In this document: positions 1 to 5,979 of the stretch, in pieces
Position numbering within the stretch: position 1 is the stretch's first letter
Layout of the letters: every line of letters starts with the position of its first letter
Source: Caldifarciminota bacterium
GTDB lineage: Bacteria > Hydrothermota > Tepidihabitantia > Tepidihabitantales > Tepidihabitantaceae
NCBI GenBank assembly: GCA_026397595.1
Contig: JAPLUO010000223.1
Location: 1-37,611, forward strand
Reading direction: 5' to 3'
DNA: 37,611 nt
Program-made: the position numbers and the translations under genes
The notes under the pieces: generated by a model
Told to the model about the DNA's origin: nothing
What the model saw: only the letters and a program-made list of their open reading frames with translations
Database searches by the model: none

Positions 1-214
1 GTTGTGTCCAGTGAACCGGCGACGCCCAGCCAATTGTGGTTCAGGAAGGCCTAACCCGAGTTTCTGGACAAGCTCCACAATAAATGATTTTGGATGCCCG
101 TGCACTTGACACGCCCGGCGCGACATGACCGGATGGTCGAGTTCTTGGCGGGGAACGACGAGGGCGCTGTGCAAGGCGAACGGCCGATGCTCGGTCGGAA
201 CCTGGGCTACGGCC

Positions 215-248
215 TTGACCACTGAATGGTCCTCAGGTATCATGGCAC
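215..248 (+). promoter_or_regulatory. Promoter and operator of the RelE-like toxin-antitoxin pair, probably leaderless
   Basis: A -35 box TTGACC (215-220), a 17-nt spacer and a -10 box TATCAT (238-243) lie just before the ATG at 249, with only 5 nt between the -10 box and the start codon. Transcription should begin at or within a base or two of the A of the ATG. The spacer holds the inverted repeat GACCA-5-TGGTC (217-231), a plausible operator for autoregulation by the antitoxin. Confidence 0.6.
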
Positions 249-464
249 ATGAGTAGCGTGCCTCGAATGACGAAGGATCAGTTCCGAGAGATGCTCGGGG
301 ACACCATAGAGCAGAAGCTGATTGAGCTGCTTGGCGACCCTGACGACGGACTCGCCATTAGAAGCTCCGTCCGTGCGCGGCTCCTGCGCCAGAAGCGCAG
401 GGTAGCGCGTGGCGAACGGGGCGAACTGCTTGAAGACGTAGCCCGGCGACTTGGCCTCCAGTAG
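249..464 (+). CDS. Small protein upstream of a RelE-like toxin, putative antitoxin
   Basis: A 71-residue, charged, probably helical protein. Its C-terminal half is rich in Arg (about residues 36-70) and ends in a short helix resembling those that antitoxins lay over a toxin. I do not recognise the family. The antitoxin role is inferred from position: it directly precedes a RelE/ParE-fold toxin with a 2-nt gap, and its promoter carries an inverted repeat. The ATG at 249 is chosen because the -10 box ends 5 nt upstream; the ATG in another frame at 242 meets a stop at once. An internal ATG at 267 is possible. Alternatively it could be an unrelated DNA-binding protein. Confidence 0.7.
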   Translation: MSSVPRMTKDQFREMLGDTIEQKLIELLGDPDDGLAIRSSVRARLLRQKRRVARGERGELLEDVARRLGLQ

Positions 465-466
465 CG

Positions 467-733
467 GTGTCGTTGCGCGTTCGCCTTCTGGATGCGGCGG
501 CCCGGGACTTAGCGCGGCTCGACAAGCCTGCAGGGCGACGAGTCGTCGAACGCATCAACTGGCTGGCACTGAACCACGACACAATCCGAATTGAGGCATT
601 GAGCGGCGGCCTGGCCGGATTCTACAAGCTTCGAGTCGGTGACGTTCGGGTTCTCTACGAGATACTCGACGCGGAGCAGACTCTCATCGTCCACGCGATT
701 GGCCACCGTCGCGAGATATACCGGAAACGCTGA
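467..733 (+). CDS. RelE/ParE-family toxin, probable mRNA interferase
   Basis: An 88-residue protein with the RelE/ParE fold pattern: an N-terminal strand followed by a helix (LARLDKPAGRRVVERI, about 16-31), then the strands GFYKLRVGDVRVLYEI (about 51-66) and a C-terminal strand with HAIGHRREIYRKR. Family members cut mRNA on the ribosome or poison gyrase. The basic residues in GDVRV and HRREIYRKR are the positions where RelE-type enzymes usually keep their active-site Arg, Tyr and Lys. The start is a GTG 2 nt after the upstream stop, which implies translational coupling to the putative antitoxin. The length is normal for the family. RelE-type RNase is more likely than ParE, but the two cannot be separated from sequence alone. 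Confidence 0.85.
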   Translation: MSLRVRLLDAAARDLARLDKPAGRRVVERINWLALNHDTIRIEALSGGLAGFYKLRVGDVRVLYEILDAEQTLIVHAIGHRREIYRKR

Positions 734-814
734 AAGTCTGCGACGGGAAACGGGGCCATAATCTGAACCCTGCCGGGCCGATGCGCGTTCTTTTCTCCTG
801 ACCACAGATAGTCT

Positions 815-1936
815 ATGAAGGCGATGCTGCTCGCGCGCATCGGTCGCCTGCAAGAAGCGCCGCTGGTCCCCTCTAACCTGCCCGACCCGGTCCCGGCCGC
901 GGGCGAACTGCTCCTGAAAGTCTTGGCCTGCGGAGTCTGTCACACCGAGCTTGATGAAATCGAAGGCCGGACTCCGCCGCCGAAACTGCCGGTGATTCCC
1001 GGACACCAGGTTGTCGGAAGGGTCGTGGCGCTTGGCACGACGGACTTGGGACACGATCCGGAATCGCAGAAGGGGGACAGTCCCCGGCGCTCGAAGCGCC
1101 GCAATCCGGTACAGTCCCCACGATTCCGGTCATGTCCCGCGTCCCAGCGATTCCGGGTGGGCGAACGCGTGGGCGTGGCGTGGATTTTCTCCGTCTGCGG
1201 CCGGTGCGAGTACTGCCGCAGCGGACAGGAGAACCTCTGCCCCGAATTCAGAGCCACGGGCCGCGATGCCAATGGCGGCTATGCCGAGTACATGACGGTG
1301 CCTGAAGGCTTCGCATTCTCGATACCGGAAGTGTTCGCTGACGCCGAAGCCGCGCCTTTGCTCTGCGCCGGAGCCGTCGGCTATCGCTCGCTGCGGCTGA
1401 CGGGTATCAAGGACGGTCAGAACCTCGGCCTGACCGGTTTCGGTGCGTCAGGACACTTGGTGTTGAAGATGGTGAGGCGCCAGTATCCGAAGACGCACGT
1501 CTATGTGTTCGCCCGCAGCAAAGAGGAGCAGGCCTTCGCCCGCGAACTCGGCGCGACGTGGGCCGGCGACACGGACGACCAAGCCCCAGAACTGCTCGAT
1601 TCCATCATTGACACGACCCCGGTCTGGAAACCCGTCGTCGCAGCACTCGGGAATCTGAAGCCGGGCGGCAGGCTGGTCATCAACGCGATTCGGAAAGAGG
1701 AAACCGACAAGGCCGCGCTCCTTGGGTTGGACTACGCGAAGCACCTGTGGATGGAGAAGGAAATCAAGAGCGTGGCCAATGTCACGCGCCAGGATGTAGC
1801 CGAGTTCCTCGAACTGGCGGCCCGGATTCCCATCAAGCCCGAGATTCAGGAATACGCGCTCGAAGACGCGAACCAAGCCTTGCTCGAACTCAAAGAGCGC
1901 CGCATCCGCGGCGCCAAAGTCCTACTGATGGCCTAG
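815..1936 (+). CDS. Zinc-dependent alcohol dehydrogenase with a repeat-derived in-frame insertion
   Basis: A 373-residue medium-chain dehydrogenase/reductase that should oxidise alcohols or reduce aldehydes with NAD(P). Catalytic zinc ligands are visible as Cys42 (CGVCHTEL), His64 (PGHQVVG) and Cys184 (PLLCAG). The structural zinc site is Cys128, 131, 134 and 142. The nucleotide fold follows at GLTGFGASGHLVLKM (about 206-220). It resembles the AdhA/YahK subgroup, whose members have about 335-345 residues. The extra length is residues 77-109, encoded by a palindromic repeat (1045-1141) that also occurs at 1941 and 10524. The frame stays open across it. The insert lies between the GHQVVGRVVALG strand and FRVGERVGV, a surface loop in the family, so the enzyme may still fold. 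No good ribosome binding site is visible before the ATG. Confidence 0.88.
   Translation: MKAMLLARIGRLQEAPLVPSNLPDPVPAAGELLLKVLACGVCHTELDEIEGRTPPPKLPVIPGHQVVGRVVALGTTDLGHDPESQKGDSPRRSKRRNPVQSPRFRSCPASQRFRVGERVGVAWIFSVCGRCEYCRSGQENLCPEFRATGRDANGGYAEYMTVPEGFAFSIPEVFADAEAAPLLCAGAVGYRSLRLTGIKDGQNLGLTGFGASGHLVLKMVRRQYPKTHVYVFARSKEEQAFARELGATWAGDTDDQAPELLDSIIDTTPVWKPVVAALGNLKPGGRLVINAIRKEETDKAALLGLDYAKHLWMEKEIKSVANVTRQDVAEFLELAARIPIKPEIQEYALEDANQALLELKERRIRGAKVLLMA
1045..1141. repeat. Palindromic dispersed repeat, long form, inside the alcohol dehydrogenase gene
   Basis: The outer arms CTTGGGACACGATCCGG (from 1045) and CGATTCCGGTCATGTCCCG (ending near 1140) form an imperfect inverted repeat. Nested inside are two further perfect palindromes: GGGGAC-A-GTCCCC (1073-1085) and GGCGCT-CGA-AGCGCC (1086-1100). 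Shorter copies with the same outer arms lie at 1941-1991 and 10524-10573. The element has no stop codon in the host frame and its length keeps the frame. Confidence 0.85.
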
Positions 1937-1940
1937 CCCG

Positions 1941-1991
1941 CTTGGGACACGATCCGAAACCGCCGCGCCGGTTTCGGTCATGTCCCGCGCT
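1941..1991. repeat. Palindromic dispersed repeat, short form, between convergent genes
   Basis: The imperfect inverted repeat CTTGGGACACGATCCGAAAC with GTTTCGGTCATGTCCCGCG closes a short GC-rich loop. It fills the gap between the plus-strand alcohol dehydrogenase stop (1936) and the minus-strand winged-helix gene stop (1997), where it could also act as a bidirectional terminator. No T-run follows on either strand. Confidence 0.85.
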
Positions 1992-1996
1992 CGGAG

Positions 1997-2857
1997 CTAC
2001 TCGCGACGACCGACAAGCCTTCTGAGCCAGGCCATAATGCCATCGGCGAATGGTTCAAAGTACTCCGCGCCGGAGTAACGCTCGGCTGGAGGGAGATGCA
2101 CGCCGGCGGCTGCTGCCGGCGGCTCGACTTCGGGCCGGACGTCGCGAAACAACGACGATATGACATAGCGGTCGTCTGCGGCCGCGTCTCGCAGTATCAG
2201 ACGTAGTCGGTTCAGCGCGGGGTACGTCGCTGTCCAGTTGTGCCATTCCGTTCTGTGCCTTGCCTCGGCCACCGAAGCCGGGACCGGGTCCGGCACAAGC
2301 GAATACCCGCCGGGCACTCGCCGGACAACGCCGGCGGCGTTCCACCGTTCAAGAACGTTGTAGACTCGCTTCTGGTCCACGTACAGCACCCGCGCGATTG
2401 AAGACGAGTTTCCGTCCTTGTTGAACAGCAGGTAGCCGAACACGTCGGCGCGGACATCCATGCCGAAGAGGGCCCGAAGCTGGAGCTGCAACAACACCGG
2501 CTGAGTCACGACCGGCCTCGTGACCTTCGCCCGGCCTCGCGCAGCCGCGACCGGCTCAGGCGCCGCCGCCGTCGAATCCTCGGTGGACGCGAACGCCTGA
2601 CCGATGCGCCTCAGCCGCGGAGTGCTCACCCATTCCCGGTTCAGCACCAGCCACTCTCGGGCCAGTTTCGACAGCCGCACGTCCTCGCGTCCGAGCGCAA
2701 ATGTCGAAGCGACCAGCGCCTCAAGGTCTACTACCCAGCGTCTCTCGGGTTCGACGTGCCCGGCGACGCCCAGCGCGCACCACTGCCGCCAGTGCAACTC
2801 CAGCAGCCCCTCGCGGAGTTCGGCCCTAAACCTCTTCGGCGACATCACTGTGGCCAT
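1997..2857 (-). CDS. Winged helix-turn-helix protein partnered with a nucleotidyltransferase
   Basis: A 286-residue protein. The N-terminal part (1-90) is helical and of unknown family. A low-complexity Ala/Arg linker covers 91-115. A winged helix-turn-helix lies at about 133-188, with a recognition region SSSIARVLYVDQKRVYNVLE followed by the wing GGYSLVP. The tail (190-286) is unassigned. The gene overlaps the upstream nucleotidyltransferase gene by 32 nt in another frame, so the two are cotranscribed and probably coupled. By analogy with AbiEi/AbiEii-type and MNT-type modules it could be the antitoxin and repressor that binds the inverted repeat upstream of the pair. That role is inference. 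It is longer than a typical AbiEi antitoxin and I could not match it to a named family. Confidence 0.75.
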   Translation of the reverse strand: MATVMSPKRFRAELREGLLELHWRQWCALGVAGHVEPERRWVVDLEALVASTFALGREDVRLSKLAREWLVLNREWVSTPRLRRIGQAFASTEDSTAAAPEPVAAARGRAKVTRPVVTQPVLLQLQLRALFGMDVRADVFGYLLFNKDGNSSSIARVLYVDQKRVYNVLERWNAAGVVRRVPGGYSLVPDPVPASVAEARHRTEWHNWTATYPALNRLRLILRDAAADDRYVISSLFRDVRPEVEPPAAAAGVHLPPAERYSGAEYFEPFADGIMAWLRRLVGRRE

Positions 2858-3419
2858 GGGTGCGCAGGAAATCCTTCAGGCTGTCCCGAAAAGCACCGGA
2901 CACATCCTGCGTGAGTGTCCAGCGTGCGGCCGCAAGTACTTCGGCTCCTGTCGGCTTCAGCAGTGCAAGGTCTTGGACGTGGTAGCTGTCTTGGTCAACC
3001 GCCGCGTACAGCTTCAGGTGAATCTGGTCGTACCGGCTCGCGTAGTACACTGTAAGGCGGTTGCCGTATTCCTTCCCCTGGAGGCGACCACCGAACCCCT
3101 CCGGCAGACCCATGCCGACCTGCGGAGCGGGCCCCAGGTTCAGCCAGTCTGCGGGCAGGCCGAAGTCGCGCGCGACCTTCAGCGCAGCCGAGGCCAGCGG
3201 TTCGGGCAGTTGTTCGAGCCGCTCGACAACGATACCGCCGGCCGTGGCTCGGGCCAGCCCGAGTACGTCCACGTCGCGCGTGGTCCTGTGCACCAGACCT
3301 AGCGCTGCCAAGGCTGAGCCGCCGCAGACGACGAGACCGACCTTGCTGCCGCCACCGAGGGCAATCTGGCGGTCAAGCGCAGATAGCAGTTCATCAAGGC
3401 GCGTCGAGTCGAACTTCAT
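2826..3419 (-). CDS. Nucleotidyltransferase-fold protein, DUF6036/AbiEii-like
   Basis: A 197-residue protein with the Pol-beta-type nucleotidyltransferase signature: Gly-Gly-Ser-Ala at 33-36 and Asp49-Val-Asp51 in RTTRDVDVL, the pair of acids that binds metal. Downstream, YDQIHLKLYAAVDQ (about 131-144) and QDLALLKPTGAEVL fit the family's substrate and helical regions. Such proteins transfer nucleotides to protein or tRNA, and in toxin-antitoxin modules they are the toxin or the modifier. The start is the ATG at 3419: a -10 box ends 6 nt upstream and overlaps a perfect 9-bp inverted repeat. The gene runs into the winged-helix gene. Function is inferred from fold and context. Confidence 0.82.
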   Translation of the reverse strand: MKFDSTRLDELLSALDRQIALGGGSKVGLVVCGGSALAALGLVHRTTRDVDVLGLARATAGGIVVERLEQLPEPLASAALKVARDFGLPADWLNLGPAPQVGMGLPEGFGGRLQGKEYGNRLTVYYASRYDQIHLKLYAAVDQDSYHVQDLALLKPTGAEVLAAARWTLTQDVSGAFRDSLKDFLRTHGHSDVAEEV

Positions 3420-3454
3420 GCTAGTAGTTTAACAACTAACTACTAGCCTGTAAA
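3420..3454 (-). promoter_or_regulatory. Leaderless promoter overlapped by a perfect inverted repeat operator
   Basis: On the minus strand, TTTACA (3454-3449), a 17-nt spacer and TAAACT (3431-3426) are followed by only 6 nt before the ATG at 3419. A perfect inverted repeat, CTAGTAGTT-8-AACTACTAG (3421-3446), covers the -10 box, the likely transcription start and most of the spacer. A protein bound there would block RNA polymerase, as expected for autoregulation by the winged-helix partner. Confidence 0.72.
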
Positions 3455-3606
3455 GGACTAACTTAGCTTGGTGGCTTCGCCTTCGGCCGGCGCGCGCTCG
3501 AACTGGCTGATGATCGGCAAGGAGCGCTAACGGTACAGCGGCGCGAAGGGGCTGCTGGACGCCATGATGTCGTCGTGGAGCCGGACAATGCGGGCAGGCC
3601 AACCCG

Positions 3607-3981
3607 CTACCGGTTCGTCAGTTCCCGCCACGCTGCGTCGAACCGCTCAATGACTTCTTTCTGCGCCAGCGACCCGGGCGCGGTCAGGTTGTCGGCGACA
3701 CCGGCCATGAATTCGCCTGTCGCGCGCTCGTAGAACCGCAGCAGTTCGTGGCTCTTCGTGGTCGCCCCGGTGCGAATCGCAATGTCACCGCGCATCTCTG
3801 CGGTCACGCTGACGCCGGCTTCGGTCAGGCGTAGAACTTCATGGTGGTAAGGAACCCAGATCTCGTGACTACGCCTCCTGTACCAGTCTTCAATCGCTTT
3901 CAGGCCGTCGAGACCGGCGACCTCTACCTCAAGCTGGCGGGCGTATTGCTCCATCTCCGCACCGCGGACTGTCGTTGCCAT
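3607..3981 (-). CDS. Hypothetical helical protein
   Basis: A 124-residue soluble protein with no signal peptide or membrane segment and no family I recognise. It is predicted mostly helical, with the motif IEDWYRRRSHEIWVPYHHEVLRL at about 31-53 and alternating acidic and basic patches. Its own promoter (TTGACA-17-TAGGAT) ends 6 nt before the ATG, so the mRNA is probably leaderless. That supports this start over an internal ATG at residue 10. The promoter lies inside the 3' end of the upstream membrane gene. No terminator is obvious in the 160 nt downstream. Confidence 0.6.
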   Translation of the reverse strand: MATTVRGAEMEQYARQLEVEVAGLDGLKAIEDWYRRRSHEIWVPYHHEVLRLTEAGVSVTAEMRGDIAIRTGATTKSHELLRFYERATGEFMAGVADNLTAPGSLAQKEVIERFDAAWRELTNR

Positions 3982-3987
3982 AGACCA

Positions 3988-4016
3988 ATCCTAATGCTGG
4001 TTCACGGCCGTGTCAA
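3988..4016 (-). promoter_or_regulatory. Promoter of the 124-residue hypothetical gene, probably leaderless
   Basis: A consensus TTGACA (4016-4011), a 17-nt spacer and TAGGAT (3993-3988) sit 6 nt from the ATG at 3981. The -10 box coincides with the stop codon of the preceding membrane-protein gene. Confidence 0.65.
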
Positions 4017-4542
4017 TAGTCCGTTTCTCGAACTGGCTGATGACCGGTTTGGCCACCAGGAAGATGACTATCGAAATGGGAATCAGCGCAATCAGGACGG
4101 CCATGACATAACTGAAGCTCTCGGCCTGCGTCGGGTCGAACACAGTCAGCACCTTCCGGAGCAGCGGCTGGCCCAGCAGAACTGACGCGCCTGCCTGAAC
4201 GAGGTTGAGCGCAACGGTCAAATACCAGCCCCACTTCCTGCGCAGGAGCAGTCCGATTGCCCCGGCGCAAATAACGCAGTTGGCCACGACCTGGACAAAG
4301 TTGAACAGTCGGAGCTGGCCAAACAGGGAGTCAATCGCGGAGAAATCCGTGCCGCCAAGCATCGGCCCGAGTTGCGGGGCAAGGCTTTCCGGCCGGAACG
4401 TGGCCGCGAGCGGTATCGCGAGCAGGCCGCCGACGAACCCGAGTCCCGCCTGGACGATAGTGAGCCACGCGAACACCGTCACGGCGATACGCCAGTAGCG
4501 GCTGGCGCCGGCAGTGGTATGACCGCCGGCGCCCGTAGTCAT
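3991..4542 (-). CDS. Four-helix integral membrane protein of unknown function
   Basis: About 183 residues with four hydrophobic segments: ITVFAWLTIVQAGLGFVGG-like N-terminal helix (about 18-45), LFNFVQVVANCVICAGAIGLLL (about 80-101), WYLTVALNLVQAGASVLL (about 105-123) and SYVMAVLIALIPISIVIFLVA (about 144-165). The loop of about 30 residues between helices 1 and 2 would be extracytoplasmic if the N-terminus is inside. An upstream in-frame ATG at 4575 would start inside a palindromic repeat, so the ATG at 4542 is preferred; GAGGGAG precedes it. No catalytic motif is visible. It resembles small polytopic proteins of the DUF-type 'hypothetical membrane protein' class. Confidence 0.72.
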   Translation of the reverse strand: MTTGAGGHTTAGASRYWRIAVTVFAWLTIVQAGLGFVGGLLAIPLAATFRPESLAPQLGPMLGGTDFSAIDSLFGQLRLFNFVQVVANCVICAGAIGLLLRRKWGWYLTVALNLVQAGASVLLGQPLLRKVLTVFDPTQAESFSYVMAVLIALIPISIVIFLVAKPVISQFEKRTIDTAVNQH

Positions 4543-4561
4543 CGAAACTCCCTCACCCCTG

Positions 4562-4584
4562 CCCTCTCCCATCAAGGGAGAGGG
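4562..4584. repeat. Extragenic palindrome, possible terminator
   Basis: A perfect inverted repeat, CCCTCTCCC-ATCAA-GGGAGAGGG, just downstream of the cPGS-like gene stop (4591). Similar elements are common between genes in many bacteria. It could terminate the upstream operon, although no T-run follows. Confidence 0.7.
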
Positions 4585-4590
4585 AGCAAG

Positions 4591-5940
4591 CTACTTCAAG
4601 ACCCCTTCGCGTCTCAGCATGTCGGTCAGGACGGCCTCAAGGTCAGGCTTGGACTTCTCTCTCAGCCGGTAGTTCACGCGCACGATTGGCTTGTTCGCCT
4701 TGATGATGCGCGTCAGGTCAATCGGCGTGCCCGACAGCACGATGTCGCAGTCGGCCTTGTTGATTGCGTCCTCGAGTTCCTTGAGCTGCTCGGCCGAGTA
4801 GCCCATCGCCGGCAGCACCTTCTGCAGGTGCTTGAACTCTTCCATGGTCTTCGCCAGCGAGCCGGACACGAATGGCCGCGGGTCCACGATTTCCTTTGCC
4901 CCGAACTGCTGCGCGGCAATCTTGCCCGCGCCGTAGCCCATGCCGCCGTGCGTCACGGTCGGGCCGTCCTCGACCACGAGCACACGCTTGCCCTTGATTG
5001 CCGCCGGGTCGGCCACGTCGCATGGCGAGTCCGCATCGATGATGACCGCAGTCGGGTTCGCCAGCTTGACGTTCGCGCGCACCTTCTCGATGTCCGTCGC
5101 CTTGGCCGTGTCCTCTTTGTTGATGACCACGACGTCGGCTGAGCGCAGGTTCACCTCGCCGGGGTGATAGCGCAGCTCGTGTCCGGGCCGTAGAGGGTCA
5201 ACCAGGACAATCAGGCAGTCCGGTTTGTAGAAAGATATCTCGTTGTTGCCGCCGTCCCAGACGATGACGTCGGCCTCGGTCTCGGCGTGCTTGAGGATTT
5301 CCGCGTAGTCGCACCCGGCGTAAATGACCATGCCGTTGTCGATGTACGGCTCGTACTCCTCACGCTCCTCAATCGTCGCCTTCTGGTCGTCGAGGTCTTT
5401 GTAGGTCGCGAACCGCTGCCAGACCTGCTTCTCAAGGTCGCCATACGGCATCGGCTCGCGTATCGCCACGACCTTCAGGCCATGGTTCTTGATGACCTCG
5501 TACACGCGGCGCGAGGTCTGGGACTTGCCGCACCCGGTCCTGACCGCGCAGACCGCGGCAATCGGCTTGTTCGCCTGGATTTGCAGGAACCGGGGCGCGA
5601 TGAGTCGCCAGTTTGCCCCAGCCGCGAGCACCCGGGACGCGAGGTTCATCAGGTAGACGTGTGACACGTCCGAATAGGCGAAGACCACTTCCTCGACGTC
5701 GAGCTTCTTAATCAGCTCGGGCAGTTCTTTCTCAACGAATGTCGGGATTCCTTTGGGGTAGAGTTTCCCGGCAAGGCTCGGCGGATAGGTTCTCAGGCCC
5801 CCGGTCGTGCCGAGGTTCTGTTCAGCGGCCGCGGTGAACCCCACGACTTCGTACTCCGCGTTGTCGCGGAAGTACGTGTTGAATACGTGGTAGTCCATCC
5901 CGGCCGCACCGACGATAATGACGCGCTTTTTGTTAGGCAT
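4591..5940 (-). CDS. Cyclic 2,3-diphosphoglycerate synthetase-like P-loop protein
   Basis: A 449-residue cytosolic protein. A Rossmann-like start (RVIIVGAAGMDYHVFN, about 6-21) is followed by a P-loop, RTGCGKSQTSRR, near 134-145. Further along are VIVWDGGNNE and VVVINKEDTA, which look like Walker B and NKxD-type base recognition. This order matches archaeal cPGS, which closes 2,3-diphosphoglycerate into its cyclic phosphoanhydride with ATP. Bacterial homologues are of unverified function and are often labelled GTPase. GGAG lies 6 nt before the ATG at 5940; an ATG four codons earlier overlaps that site and is rejected. The gene follows the P5C dehydrogenase gene after a 9-mer repeat of about 30 nt, so they are probably one operon. 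Confidence 0.78.
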   Translation of the reverse strand: MPNKKRVIIVGAAGMDYHVFNTYFRDNAEYEVVGFTAAAEQNLGTTGGLRTYPPSLAGKLYPKGIPTFVEKELPELIKKLDVEEVVFAYSDVSHVYLMNLASRVLAAGANWRLIAPRFLQIQANKPIAAVCAVRTGCGKSQTSRRVYEVIKNHGLKVVAIREPMPYGDLEKQVWQRFATYKDLDDQKATIEEREEYEPYIDNGMVIYAGCDYAEILKHAETEADVIVWDGGNNEISFYKPDCLIVLVDPLRPGHELRYHPGEVNLRSADVVVINKEDTAKATDIEKVRANVKLANPTAVIIDADSPCDVADPAAIKGKRVLVVEDGPTVTHGGMGYGAGKIAAQQFGAKEIVDPRPFVSGSLAKTMEEFKHLQKVLPAMGYSAEQLKELEDAINKADCDIVLSGTPIDLTRIIKANKPIVRVNYRLREKSKPDLEAVLTDMLRREGVLK

Positions 5941-5950
5941 TGTGTTCTCC

Positions 5951-5979
5951 ATAGGTCCTATAGGTCCAATAGGCCCTAT
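5951..5979. repeat. Tandem 9-mer repeat at a gene junction
   Basis: Three imperfect 9-bp units of the form ATAGGTCCT / ATAGGTCCA / ATAGGCCCT run from the stop of the dehydrogenase gene to just before the ribosome binding site of the cPGS-like gene. It belongs to the same class as other 7-9-bp repeats in this window. Confidence 0.8.

Noticed and set aside
1-214. Possible remnant of a coding frame ending in GRNLGYGLDH
   Set aside because: A short open frame ends near base 223, but there is no recognisable family and the upstream part is outside the window.
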